Positions 7,157 through 16,839 of a stretch of DNA of 64,000 nt are shown here, piece after piece (position 1 is the stretch's first letter; the number at the start of each line of letters is the position of its first letter). This DNA comes from an uncultured Candidatus Melainabacteria bacterium (GTDB lineage Bacteria > Cyanobacteriota > Vampirovibrionia > Gastranaerophilales > Gastranaerophilaceae). The stretch covers positions 1 through 64,000 of the forward strand of contig CAKUTX010000004.1 in assembly GCA_934692485.1 (NCBI GenBank), given 5' to 3'. The notes beneath the pieces were generated by a model. That model was not told where the DNA came from, did no database searches, and saw only the letters and a program-made list of their open reading frames with translations. Both the position numbers and the translations under genes were made by a program.

Positions 7157-8467
7157 ATGAAATTTACATTGGATGAATTGAAAAATGCTACTAACGCTAT
7201 TGTAAATGCGAATAAAGATGGGGAATTTAATATTTCTACAGACACAAGAACTATAAAAAATGGAGATATTTATTTGCCTCTGAAAGGCGAAACTTTTGAT
7301 GGTGAAAAGTTTTGCAAAAATGCTATTGAAGCTGGCGCTGTCGGATGTTTTTGCACCAATGACGATTGTCCGTCAGATTTAACTTTAAAAGTAACAAATT
7401 CCAAAACAGCCTATCTTCAAATAGCTAATTATGCAAGAAACAAGTATAATCCTATTGTAATCGGAGTAACAGGAAGCTCCGGTAAAACAACGACAAAAGA
7501 AATTATCTTTTCTGTGATTTCCGAAAAATTTAAAACTCATAAAACTTTTTCAAACCACAACAACGAAATAGGTTTTTGCCAAACAGTCCTATCGATGCCA
7601 GAAGATACTCAAGTATTAATCGTAGAAATGGGCATGCGCGGTTTTGGAGAAATTGAGCTTATTACAAAGTATGCAGAGCCTGATTATGCAGTCATTACAA
7701 ATGCTGGTTCCGCTCACATTGGCAGATTAGGCAGTCTTGATAACATAGCAAAAGCAAAATGCGAAATTACATCAAAATTAAAAAAAGCTTTGATTGCAAA
7801 TGATAACGAAAGAATTAAAAAATTCGCAAACTTTAACGGCGAAAAGATTTTCTATTCGATAAATAATGTTGAAATTTTAGAAAAACGCAGCGGATATTCA
7901 AAATTTGTTTACAAAAATAATGAATATGAACTTAGCGTTGAAGGCGATTATAACATAGAAAACTCGCTTGCGGCTATTGAAATCGGCTATAAACTTGGAA
8001 TGACCTATGAAGAAATCAAACATGGTTTATTTAAGTATCACACGATTGAAAAACGTTGGGAAGCTCAAGAAATTAAAGGATTTAATATTATAAATGACAG
8101 CTATAACGCAAACCCTGAATCCATGAAAGCATCTGTTTCCACGTTTTTGGAATTGTATAAAAATCCTGTAGTTATTTTAGGAAACATGGGTGAACTGGGA
8201 GAAAAAGAAGTCGAATTTCACAAAGAAGTCGGAGATTTTATCGGAAGTAAATATGCCGATAAAAAAGCAACTTTTCTTGTTGTTGGCGAACTTGCAAAGC
8301 ATATCGGAAAAGAATTAGAAAAACATAAGTGTAATGTAAATTATTTTGACAGTAATAAAGAAACATCTCGTTACATTCTTGATAATTTGCATGCAGGTAT
8401 TACAATATTCTTAAAGGCTTCTCGTTCTATGAAGTTTGAAGAAATTATTGAAAATTTGAAAAAATAA
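7157..8467 (+). CDS. murF: UDP-MurNAc-tripeptide--D-Ala-D-Ala ligase
   Basis: It adds D-Ala-D-Ala to the UDP-MurNAc-tripeptide, the last cytoplasmic step of the peptidoglycan precursor. The Mur ligase ATP site GVTGSSGKTTT is at residues 103-113; NDSYNANPESM and LGNMGELGE are further family motifs. I choose ATG 7157 (436 residues) because AAAGG lies just before it and the promoter -10 overlaps any earlier start. It heads a compact operon with mraY, murD, ftsW, murG and folC. Confidence 0.95.
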   Translation: MKFTLDELKNATNAIVNANKDGEFNISTDTRTIKNGDIYLPLKGETFDGEKFCKNAIEAGAVGCFCTNDDCPSDLTLKVTNSKTAYLQIANYARNKYNPIVIGVTGSSGKTTTKEIIFSVISEKFKTHKTFSNHNNEIGFCQTVLSMPEDTQVLIVEMGMRGFGEIELITKYAEPDYAVITNAGSAHIGRLGSLDNIAKAKCEITSKLKKALIANDNERIKKFANFNGEKIFYSINNVEILEKRSGYSKFVYKNNEYELSVEGDYNIENSLAAIEIGYKLGMTYEEIKHGLFKYHTIEKRWEAQEIKGFNIINDSYNANPESMKASVSTFLELYKNPVVILGNMGELGEKEVEFHKEVGDFIGSKYADKKATFLVVGELAKHIGKELEKHKCNVNYFDSNKETSRYILDNLHAGITIFLKASRSMKFEEIIENLKK

Positions 8468-8508
8468 CATATAGTGAGATTAAATAATACGAAAGTAGGT
8501 TATAAAAA

Positions 8509-9489
8509 ATGATAATGTTAGCAATAGCGTTTTTACTAGGAATGATATTATGTTTACTTTTTGGAGTTCCTTATATAGACTTTTTAAAAAAACATATGAT
8601 TGGGCAATACGTCAAAGATTGCGCTCCAGAAACACATGCAAAAAAACAAGGGACACCTACAACAGGCGGTGTGTTTATTATTTTTGCCGTAATACTTGGC
8701 TCTATCATTTCACTTGCTATGGCACAAAGTCTTGATACAGAAGCTTTTATAATTTTGTTAACATTGTTATTTTACACATTTGAAGGTTTTCAAGATGATT
8801 ACCTAAAAATAAAAGGGAAGAAAAATGACGGAATGTCTGCAAAAGGGAAACTATTAAGACAAATCGCAATTGCAATGTTACCAGTATTATATTTGATGAT
8901 GTCAAAAAGCGGAGCTGGAGATGTTTCATTTGGGCATTATGTGCTACATTTAGGATGGGCATATCCGATATTTGGTGTTTTTGTAATCACTGGCGCATCA
9001 AATGCTTATAATTTAACCGATGGATTAGATGGTCTGGCTGCCTCTACTGGAATTTTTGCGTTTAGTGCTTGTGCATTAATTGCATTTTTCTCAGGTTATC
9101 CAGAAGCTGCTCTTATTTCTGCATGTGTTGCAGGAGCTTTAGCTGGATTTTTAAAATACAACAAACCTAAAGCACAAGTTTTTATGGGAGATACAGGTTC
9201 TCTTGCTATCGGAGGCTTACTTGGAACGGTTGCTGTTCTTGGAAAATTTGAGGTTCTTTTAGTACTAATTGCAGGAGTTTTTGTTATGGAAACTTTATCT
9301 GTAATTATTCAAGTTACAAGCTTTAAAACGACAGGAAAAAGAGTTTTCAAGATGGCTCCTATTCATCATCATTTTGAACTATGCCAATGGAGCGAGAAAA
9401 AGGTAGTTACGGTATTTGCAGCGACATCCGCAATTCTATCAATATTAGCTGTAGTAGTATATATTTTGATTAATAGAGGTGTTTTGTAA
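8509..9489 (+). CDS. mraY: Phospho-MurNAc-pentapeptide transferase
   Basis: This membrane enzyme transfers phospho-MurNAc-pentapeptide to undecaprenyl phosphate to make lipid I. It has about ten hydrophobic segments in 326 residues. Diagnostic motifs are PTTGGVFII, FQDDYLKIKGKKNDGM, NAYNLTDGLDGLAA, FMGDTGSLAIGG and the HHH motif APIHHHFEL. Its stop overlaps the murD start (TAATG). Confidence 0.97.
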   Translation: MIMLAIAFLLGMILCLLFGVPYIDFLKKHMIGQYVKDCAPETHAKKQGTPTTGGVFIIFAVILGSIISLAMAQSLDTEAFIILLTLLFYTFEGFQDDYLKIKGKKNDGMSAKGKLLRQIAIAMLPVLYLMMSKSGAGDVSFGHYVLHLGWAYPIFGVFVITGASNAYNLTDGLDGLAASTGIFAFSACALIAFFSGYPEAALISACVAGALAGFLKYNKPKAQVFMGDTGSLAIGGLLGTVAVLGKFEVLLVLIAGVFVMETLSVIIQVTSFKTTGKRVFKMAPIHHHFELCQWSEKKVVTVFAATSAILSILAVVVYILINRGVL

Positions 9490-10853
9490 TGAATAGTTAT
9501 CCAAGTTTAAAATTGTTTGATAAAAAAGTTCTTATTTTAGGCTTTTCAAAAAGTGGGATTTCTGCCGCAAAATACCTGAATAATGTTGGAGCAAATGTAT
9601 ATATTACAGAATATCGAGATAAAAAAACTGAAGATGATGAGAGTTTAAAAAAGCTTGAAAATATAGGCATACAAGTTGAGTTTGGTGGGCATAGCAATGA
9701 ATTTATAAAGGATGCTTATATTGCAGTTACAAGCCCTGGAATTCCACCTAGGGCAGAGATAATGCAGAAATTAAGTGAAGCACATATTCCTGTTATTTCT
9801 GAAATTGAACTTGCTTTTACACAAACTCAAACTCCATTTATTGCAATTACGGGGACAAATGGGAAAACAACAACAACAGCGTTAACTGCACATATTTTAT
9901 CAAGTGAATTTAAAGCAGAACCGTGTGGAAATTATGGTGTTCCGCCTTGTGATTTATTAAACGAAGATATTGATTTTTTTGTGTGTGAATGCAGCTCGTT
10001 CCAACTAGAGTATAGCAACGCATTCCAACCTCAAATTTCAGTATTTACTAATTTTACACCTGATCATATTGACTGGCACCAAGGTTTAGAAAATTACTTC
10101 AAAGCAAAAGCTAAAATTTTTAAATCCCCACAAGCTCCAACTTTTTCAGTTTTAAATGCTAAAGATGCTAAGTTATTAGAATTTTCCAAAGAATGTGACG
10201 GCACAGTATTTTTATTTGACGAAAATATTGGAGAAAATTGCTCTTATATAAAAGATGAGGCAATTTATTTTAAGCGAGATGGAAAAGAAGATAAAATAAT
10301 TGAACTCAAAGATTGTCCGTTAATTGGAAATCACAATTATCAAAATGTTATGTGCGCCGTAATTGTTGCAAAATTAGAAGGAATTTCCGACGAGAATATA
10401 AGAAAATCAATTATGTCATTTAAAGTTCCGGAACATAGACTCGAAAAATTTGCCCAAAAGGGGAAAACAGTTTTTTATAATGATTCAAAAGCAACAAATC
10501 CGGAAGCCAGTCTTGTGGCAATTAATTCTTTCAACAACTGTGACGTTGTTTTAATAGCCGGAGGACGCGATAAAAATACAGATTTGACAGAATTTTGCGA
10601 AGCTATAAAAAAACATATAAAAACCGTTATATTGATAGGTGAAGCAACGGACAGATTTGATGAAAATCTGAAAAAAAATGGATTTGAAAATATTTTTAAA
10701 GAAAATTCTATGCAAGATGCTATTGACAAGTCTTTAGAATTAAATCCGGATGTAGTGTTACTATCACCTGCATGTGCAAGCTTTGATATGTTTAGCGGAT
10801 ATGAGGAGAGAGGAAAGGTTTTCAAAGAATATGTCCTATCAAAAATCAATTAG
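9489..10853 (+). CDS. murD: UDP-MurNAc-L-alanine--D-glutamate ligase
   Basis: It adds D-glutamate to UDP-MurNAc-L-Ala, using the product of murI encoded 6 kb upstream. The ATP site is TGTNGKTTTT at 121-130; NPEASLVAIN and LLSPACASFDMF are typical of MurD. The length is 454 residues. Its start overlaps the mraY stop and its end overlaps the ftsW start by 23 bases, so translation of the three is probably coupled. Confidence 0.96.
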   Translation: MNSYPSLKLFDKKVLILGFSKSGISAAKYLNNVGANVYITEYRDKKTEDDESLKKLENIGIQVEFGGHSNEFIKDAYIAVTSPGIPPRAEIMQKLSEAHIPVISEIELAFTQTQTPFIAITGTNGKTTTTALTAHILSSEFKAEPCGNYGVPPCDLLNEDIDFFVCECSSFQLEYSNAFQPQISVFTNFTPDHIDWHQGLENYFKAKAKIFKSPQAPTFSVLNAKDAKLLEFSKECDGTVFLFDENIGENCSYIKDEAIYFKRDGKEDKIIELKDCPLIGNHNYQNVMCAVIVAKLEGISDENIRKSIMSFKVPEHRLEKFAQKGKTVFYNDSKATNPEASLVAINSFNNCDVVLIAGGRDKNTDLTEFCEAIKKHIKTVILIGEATDRFDENLKKNGFENIFKENSMQDAIDKSLELNPDVVLLSPACASFDMFSGYEERGKVFKEYVLSKIN

Positions 10854-12003
10854 ACCTGAACCAAATAATATAAATCCACAAATACAAAGTGTAATTATTT
10901 CGTCACCTGATAAAACACTTTTAATTGTAGTTGCTTTTTTAGTAATAATTGGTTTTTTAGCGATTTTTTCAGCTACTGCTCCAAAATGTCTTGATGAAGG
11001 TGGAAATCCAGCACAATTTTTGATTAAACAAGTAATATGCTTTGTTGTTGGCTTTTTAGGGCTGAAGTTTTTTATGAATTATGACTATAAAAAACTCGCA
11101 GATTGGAATGTCATAGTAATGGCATCTATTTTGGTCGCATTGTTTTTAGTTGACTTCACTCCATTAGGTGTTGTTGTTAACGGGGCAAAAAGATGGATAA
11201 ATGTTGCAGGATTTCAACTTCAACCGTCTGAATTTGCAAAACCTGCTGTTGTTTTATTGCTGGCAAATGCTTTTAGAAAAGATGCAAATTTGTTTGACCA
11301 AAATAAATGGGTATGGGCATTTTTCCCAATAATAGCGATGGCTGGTTTAATTTTTATTCAGCCAAACTTATCAATGGTAATTTTGCTTGGAATGACTACT
11401 GTTGTTATGTATATGGCTGCCGGTGGCTCTGTAAAACTGTTCTTGAGTTGCGTTGGTACATTATTTGTAACTGTTATTATCGGTTTAACTACAATTATTA
11501 AACCATATCAGCTCCAACGTTTGAAAACTTGGCGACATCCAGAACTTGACCCACTAGGAGCAGGCTACAATATCATTCAATCATTGATTGCATTTGCTTC
11601 TGGAGGTTTTAGCGGAGTTGGGTATGGTGGTTCTATCCAAAAATTATCGTACTTACCAGAATGTCATACCGACTTTATTTTTGCTATTATTGCGGAAGAA
11701 CTTGGTTTTGTAGGATGTGTACTTGTAATAGGTTTGTTTTTTACATTTATGCAAAGAGGTTTTGTTATTGCAGCCAGATGTCCTGACATGTACGGAAAAC
11801 TTCTTGCAATTGGCATAACTTTTTCAATTGTATTTCAAGCATTTATGAATATGAGCGTCGCAAGTTCATTCTTGCCAACTACCGGCGTTCCGCTTCCTTT
11901 TATAAGCTATGGCGGTTCATCTTTAATTGTATCATTAATTATGGTTGGAATTTTATTAAATATATCGAAAAAAAGAATTAAAAAAATAAGGAATAGATAT
12001 TAA
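10831..12003 (+). CDS. ftsW: SEDS peptidoglycan polymerase FtsW
   Basis: An integral membrane glycosyltransferase that polymerises lipid II at the septum. About ten membrane segments are visible. Family motifs include GAKRWINVAGFQLQPSEFAK, KTWRHPELDPLGAGYN and LPTTGVPLPFISYGGSS. I choose ATG 10831 (390 residues) because GGAAAGG precedes it; an upstream in-frame start would lie deep inside murD. Placement between murD and murG supports FtsW rather than RodA. Confidence 0.92.
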   Translation: MSYQKSIRPEPNNINPQIQSVIISSPDKTLLIVVAFLVIIGFLAIFSATAPKCLDEGGNPAQFLIKQVICFVVGFLGLKFFMNYDYKKLADWNVIVMASILVALFLVDFTPLGVVVNGAKRWINVAGFQLQPSEFAKPAVVLLLANAFRKDANLFDQNKWVWAFFPIIAMAGLIFIQPNLSMVILLGMTTVVMYMAAGGSVKLFLSCVGTLFVTVIIGLTTIIKPYQLQRLKTWRHPELDPLGAGYNIIQSLIAFASGGFSGVGYGGSIQKLSYLPECHTDFIFAIIAEELGFVGCVLVIGLFFTFMQRGFVIAARCPDMYGKLLAIGITFSIVFQAFMNMSVASSFLPTTGVPLPFISYGGSSLIVSLIMVGILLNISKKRIKKIRNRY

Positions 12004-13109
12004 TGAGACGATTTTTTATTACTGGTGGCGGTACGGGCGGACATATTTATCCAGCAATCGCTGTCGCAGAGGCATTAAAAGGAAATGAAATATTTTATAT
12101 CGGAAATCCAAAAAATTTGGAATTTGACATTGTTACTCAAAAAGGTTACAAATTTCTTGGGGTAAACGTGCATGGTATGCCGAGAAAACTTGGTTTTGAT
12201 TTGTTCAAATGGGGAGTTCAACTATCCATTGCTATTTTAAAATCTTGCTATTATATAAAAAAATATAAACCTGATGCAGTTTTTGGGACAGGCGGATATG
12301 TTTCAGCCCCAGCTTTAATTGCGGCAAAAATTTTAAATATCCCTTATATGATGCATGATTGTGATGCTCAACCGGGACTGGTTACAAGAAAATTGTCATC
12401 CGACGCAAAAGCCGTTTCTGTCGCTTTTGAAGGCGCTTGTAAGTATATTAATAATAAAAATTGTTTCATTAATGGAAATCCAATAAGAGCTGATTTTAAA
12501 ACATTATCAAAAGAAGATGCACGAAAAAACTTAGGGCTTGAAAATAAGACAACTTTAGTAATTATGGGAGGCTCTCAGGGCGCAAGAACGATTAATGATG
12601 CGGCTGTTGAAGTTATTAAATCTCTTTCAATGGAATATGATTTACAGATAATATTTCAAACTGGCAAAAAGAATTATGATAGAGTTATTGAGCAGCTAAT
12701 CAGGGTTTATCCTCAATATGACTCAGATAAAAACTTATTAATTAAACCGTATTTTGAAGATATGGTAACAGTTTTAAAAGCTTCTGATATTGCAATATCT
12801 CGTTCAGGTTCGTTAAGCATATCAGAAATTTGCGCATCAGGCATTGCTCCGATTTTTGTACCATATCCACATGCAGCGGCTGACCATCAAAGAAAAAATG
12901 CGAAATTTATGGTAGAAAAAAATGCCGGTATTTATATTGAGGACAGCGATGCGAATGAAAAAAGTTTTTACGAAACAATTACATGCTTGATACACGATAA
13001 AACTAGGTTAGCTGAATTGCAAAAAAATTCTCTTTCTCTTGCAAAGTATGATGGTACAGAAAAAATAGTTGAACAATTGAAAGAAATAACAAATGGGAAA
13101 AACTTATAA
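12003..13109 (+). CDS. murG: Lipid I GlcNAc-transferase (lipid II synthase)
   Basis: It adds GlcNAc to lipid I at the inner face of the membrane. The N-terminal GGGTGGHIYPAIAVAEAL loop and the motifs FGTGGYVSAPALIA, MGGSQGARTIND and PYPHAAADHQRKNA identify it. The length (368) is normal. It overlaps the ftsW stop by one base and folC by 17 bases. Confidence 0.97.
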   Translation: MRRFFITGGGTGGHIYPAIAVAEALKGNEIFYIGNPKNLEFDIVTQKGYKFLGVNVHGMPRKLGFDLFKWGVQLSIAILKSCYYIKKYKPDAVFGTGGYVSAPALIAAKILNIPYMMHDCDAQPGLVTRKLSSDAKAVSVAFEGACKYINNKNCFINGNPIRADFKTLSKEDARKNLGLENKTTLVIMGGSQGARTINDAAVEVIKSLSMEYDLQIIFQTGKKNYDRVIEQLIRVYPQYDSDKNLLIKPYFEDMVTVLKASDIAISRSGSLSISEICASGIAPIFVPYPHAAADHQRKNAKFMVEKNAGIYIEDSDANEKSFYETITCLIHDKTRLAELQKNSLSLAKYDGTEKIVEQLKEITNGKNL

Positions 13110-14274
13110 AGAAACAGTGGATTTACTCACATCTCAGGGAAAATTTTTTATTAATTTAGGATTAGAAAGAATTCAAAAAGTTCTAGAACTTCTTGGTAAT
13201 CCTCAAGACAAATTAAAATGCATTCATGTAGCAGGAACTAACGGGAAAGGTTCTGTCTGCGCAATTATTTCAACGATTTTAACTAAAGCAGGCATGAATG
13301 TCGGTTTGTATACAAGTCCACATATTTTCAACTATACTGAAAGAATTAAAATTAATGGGATTGATATTTCAAGAGAAGCTTTTTCTGAATATGTTTTTGA
13401 GATTTCCCAAATTGCTGATAACAACGACATTCATTTAACAGAATTTGAAATTTTAACAGCTGTAATGTTTAAATATTTTGCAGATAAATGTGTTGATGTT
13501 GTTGTTCTTGAAACTGGTTTGGGCGGAAGATTTGATGCAACAAATGTAATAAAAACAAACCTGTGTGCAATAATTACACATATTGATTTAGACCATACAG
13601 AAAGACTTGGAAATACAAAATCCAAAATAGCCTTTGAAAAAGCAGGTATAATAAAACATAATTGTCCTATTTTTACCTCAGAAGGCTATGAAGAAATAAA
13701 AGACAAAGCAGATGAAGAAAATTCGCTATTCGTAATGGTTACTCCGTTTGAAGATACTACTAATTTAGCGTTAAAAGGGACTTGTCAACAAGAAAATCTT
13801 TCTCTTGCTTTAGCAGCTGTTAGATTTTTGTTTCCAAATATCTCTGAAAATACAATTCAAACTGCATTAAAAGAGGTAAAACATCCATGTCGCTTTGAAC
13901 TGTGTCGAGAAGATTTGATAATTGATGCTTGCCACAACCCAAATGGAGCGATGGCATTAAGAGAAAGTTTAGATTTTTACTATCCAAATAAAAAAAGATG
14001 CTTTGTATTTGGTTGCTTAAAAAATAAAGATTATAAAACAATGATGAAAACACTTTTTTCCCGTGGGGATGAAATCTATTTTTACCACTTTAACAACCAA
14101 AATTCTTGTTCTATTGAAGAATTACAAAAAACTTGTGAATTTTCTTCTAACAAATTTAAGTCCTTAGATGAATTACCTAAGGACTGTATGAAAATCATTT
14201 GTGGTTCTTTTTATATGCTTAATGAGATTGTTTCTGAGCCTCTTGTTCTTCAACCATTTCTTCAAGCAGATTAG
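13093..14274 (+). CDS. folC: Folylpolyglutamate/dihydrofolate synthase
   Basis: This Mur-ligase-fold enzyme adds glutamate to dihydropteroate or folates. The ATP loop GTNGKGSV is at residues 48-55; ETGLGGRFDATNV and IDACHNPNGA are FolC motifs. At 393 residues it is a little short. It starts inside murG without a clear ribosome binding site, suggesting translational coupling. Its last 56 bases overlap the convergent glycosyltransferase gene. Confidence 0.93.
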   Translation: MGKTYKETVDLLTSQGKFFINLGLERIQKVLELLGNPQDKLKCIHVAGTNGKGSVCAIISTILTKAGMNVGLYTSPHIFNYTERIKINGIDISREAFSEYVFEISQIADNNDIHLTEFEILTAVMFKYFADKCVDVVVLETGLGGRFDATNVIKTNLCAIITHIDLDHTERLGNTKSKIAFEKAGIIKHNCPIFTSEGYEEIKDKADEENSLFVMVTPFEDTTNLALKGTCQQENLSLALAAVRFLFPNISENTIQTALKEVKHPCRFELCREDLIIDACHNPNGAMALRESLDFYYPNKKRCFVFGCLKNKDYKTMMKTLFSRGDEIYFYHFNNQNSCSIEELQKTCEFSSNKFKSLDELPKDCMKIICGSFYMLNEIVSEPLVLQPFLQAD

Positions 14275-15793
14275 TAACCTTAGCTGGTTCAAAATCTGTA
14301 CAAGAATTCCAAATAAGAGTCGGTTTTTTGCCCGTAATTGAAGGGCTAGGGTAATCACTATTACAAAAACCTTTCAACATATTTGTAGACCCGTCAACAT
14401 TCGATGTAAAGTATTTACAACAACTGCAAATCTTTAAAACAAAACCATAGTCGTACAATTTTTGACGAATTTCTTGCAATGCATCAATCATACGAAGATG
14501 CTTACTTGTAACAAATTTTTTGTTTTTATAAATAAATTTTATTTTTGCAAGCCCTGATTCTGAAATGAATTCTATTTTGCAAGGTAATTCACGACCAGCC
14601 ATATTCATTACAAATGCATCAATTGCTAATTTTTCTGTTCCCTCAGGCAAATCTTCTTTTTGAGAAATTTTCGCCCTAAGACTTCTGATAGGCGGCAAAT
14701 TTTTTATAATATGACATAACGAATATATAGGATATAAACATAATAATACAATTTCTCTAAATCTTAATTTTGAATTAATTAAGCTAATCCCAAATGCAGC
14801 TACCAAAATTAAAAATGTGAAAAATACAATTTTAAAATCTACAAAAAAGTAATATCTGTAAGAATGTTTCATTACTGCAGCATAAACAAGTAATATCATC
14901 CAAATATTCGGATTTAATAAAGAAAAAGTGTGTTCTGCAAAAACAAAGTTTTTAGACCAAATTTGTGTAAAACAATTTTTAAATAAATCCAATCTTGCAG
15001 ACAATCTTGGTTTTTTGAATTCGTAATTTGCAGTATCAACATAAGTTTGAATATTTGGATTATAAGTACACGGACATTTGATTTTAGATAAAAGCATACT
15101 ATACTTAAGTTCTGAATTTGCATTTTTAAAATCAACAGAACCAATTTCATCTACAATATCTTTTTTTATAACAAACACCCCTGAATCAGCAGTAGCAGCA
15201 AGCCCAAACAAAGAACGAGCTTTTCTCATAAAATTCATATGATATTTTTGATAAGCAGCTTTTATTTTGTCTATAGGGCTTAGATTATCGGTTATAATTA
15301 ATGTTTCCCCACAAAGTACATTATTATTAACAAGTCCTGAATTTATCGATGTAAGGAAATTTGACGGAATACTTCTATCTGCATCTATAAATACATATGA
15401 ATCTATCGTCTGATCTTTTGATAATCTTTCAATCAACATAGACACAGCCTGATCTTTCCCAACAGTGCCGACATCTGTAATATTTATGAGATTAATAAAA
15501 TCATCTGCCCCAAAAAGTTGTTCTGAACCATCAGAACAGTTATCCAAAATAACAAAAACCCTGAAATTGTTTATCGGATAATCTTGCATTTTCAACTCTT
15601 TTATTAAATTATCCAAAGTAATCTTGTTATTTCTAGCATAAATAACAACAGCAAGATTGTCTTTTTCTTCATACTGAGAATATTTTTTTTCGAGTCTAAA
15701 CGGTTTATCACTAAGGTTTCTGATAGCTAAGGCCAAAAAATATATTGAATATATTGCAACATAAATATATAAAATGTCTAAAATTAATTCCAT
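14219..15793 (-). CDS. Membrane GT2 glycosyltransferase with Cys-rich C-terminal domain
   Basis: The protein is 524 residues. A first membrane segment (about 3-25) is followed by a GT2 domain (about 45-270) with VVIYARN, a DNCSDGS donor site and the metal-binding FIDADRSIP. Two or three membrane segments follow (about 290-370), so it resembles processive or lipid-linked transferases. The C-terminal 150 residues are unusual for this family: a small alpha/beta unit, then six cysteines in a CSCC...GFC...NSCTDFEP pattern that looks metal-binding. The ribosome binding site is AAAGGAT. The sugar and acceptor are unknown. The gene is monocistronic and overlaps folC tail-to-tail. Confidence 0.75.
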   Translation of the reverse strand: MELILDILYIYVAIYSIYFLALAIRNLSDKPFRLEKKYSQYEEKDNLAVVIYARNNKITLDNLIKELKMQDYPINNFRVFVILDNCSDGSEQLFGADDFINLINITDVGTVGKDQAVSMLIERLSKDQTIDSYVFIDADRSIPSNFLTSINSGLVNNNVLCGETLIITDNLSPIDKIKAAYQKYHMNFMRKARSLFGLAATADSGVFVIKKDIVDEIGSVDFKNANSELKYSMLLSKIKCPCTYNPNIQTYVDTANYEFKKPRLSARLDLFKNCFTQIWSKNFVFAEHTFSLLNPNIWMILLVYAAVMKHSYRYYFFVDFKIVFFTFLILVAAFGISLINSKLRFREIVLLCLYPIYSLCHIIKNLPPIRSLRAKISQKEDLPEGTEKLAIDAFVMNMAGRELPCKIEFISESGLAKIKFIYKNKKFVTSKHLRMIDALQEIRQKLYDYGFVLKICSCCKYFTSNVDGSTNMLKGFCNSDYPSPSITGKKPTLIWNSCTDFEPAKVTNLLEEMVEEQEAQKQSH

Positions 15794-15874
15794 AATAATC
15801 CTTTCTCAATAATATTTTATTTAAGGATAGCACAAAAATCCATCATATGTAAACAAATGTAATATCTACAAAAC

Positions 15875-15902
15875 AAAAGCCCCTTTATTAAAAGGAGCTT
15901 TT
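15875..15902 (-). terminator. Intrinsic terminator of the Ycf23 gene
   Basis: On the minus strand AAAAGCTCCTTT and AAAGGGGCTTTT pair (one G-U) around TAAT. A-rich and T-rich flanks could let it work in both directions. Confidence 0.75.
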
Positions 15903-15932
15903 GATATTTTTAACTTAATAGAATTAATTTAA

Positions 15933-16691
15933 TTAAACTAATTCTACAACTTTCAAAGCATTTCTTGAAGCAATTTCAACAAGACTTCTTGCTGTAGCCA
16001 TCATAGAAAGTTCTGAATCCATTTTGTTTATGCAAGAACCACATCCGATAGCAGAAGCACCTGCAGCAAATGCAAATGGAGCTGTTGTTGGGTTGATTGC
16101 AGTAGCTGTCATAATAGGCAAATCAATGTTTCTAGACAACTCAATTGTATTAGAAAGAGTCAATTCTGCTCTTTCCATTAAGCCTTTAACACCGTCAGAT
16201 ACGTGTTCTGCAGAGAAATGACCTTCTGTTTGAATTAGGTCAATACCCATTGTTTCTAATTTTCTTGCCAAATCGATTTGATCAGCAATAGCCAATTCTC
16301 CAGGAATAGTTACACAGAAGAATGTTCTCATATCGCCAAGCATTTCTAATGTTTCGTTTACTAATGACATAACTTGATCAGCAGAGAAAGACATTCCTTT
16401 TTTATAAAGAACATCAAAATTACCAAGTTCGATAGCATCTGCGCCAAGTTCTACAGCTTTAACCAATTCTGATGGAACGATTGATGATACAAAAATTGGC
16501 ATATCTGTCATGTTTCTGATTTCAGAAATAATTTCAGGATTAGCACAAATATCTACAGCTGATGCTTTTGCTTCTTCTGCTGCTGATACTACTTTTTTAA
16601 TGTTTTCAATATCGAAATTATCGATACCAGCAATAATTTTTACTGCTCTTTTTTCTGTCAAATGTTGTTTGAATAAATCAATTCTGCTCAT
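15933..16691 (-). CDS. ycf23: Ycf23/DUF561 family protein
   Basis: A TIM-barrel-like protein of 252 residues. VKIIAGIDNFDIENI, ASAVDICANPEII, PIFVSSIVPSELVKAVELGADAIELGNFD and the cysteine-containing AGASAIGCGSC are features of the Ycf23 family, encoded in cyanobacteria and red-algal plastids. Its biochemical role is not established. Retention in a genome without photosynthesis genes argues for a non-photosynthetic function. It has the ribosome binding site AAAGGAAA and its own terminator. Confidence 0.8.
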   Translation of the reverse strand: MSRIDLFKQHLTEKRAVKIIAGIDNFDIENIKKVVSAAEEAKASAVDICANPEIISEIRNMTDMPIFVSSIVPSELVKAVELGADAIELGNFDVLYKKGMSFSADQVMSLVNETLEMLGDMRTFFCVTIPGELAIADQIDLARKLETMGIDLIQTEGHFSAEHVSDGVKGLMERAELTLSNTIELSRNIDLPIMTATAINPTTAPFAFAAGASAIGCGSCINKMDSELSMMATARSLVEIASRNALKVVELV

Positions 16692-16839
16692 TTAAAAATT
16701 TCCTTTCTTATAAAAATGTAAAGTTTTTTCTGCATTATACATTAAAATTGTAATAATTACAATAACTAACCTCAAAAAATTTTTTAAGGGTAATGAAATT
16801 ATATTGAAACAACTAATAATATTATTAAAGGTGAGAGAT

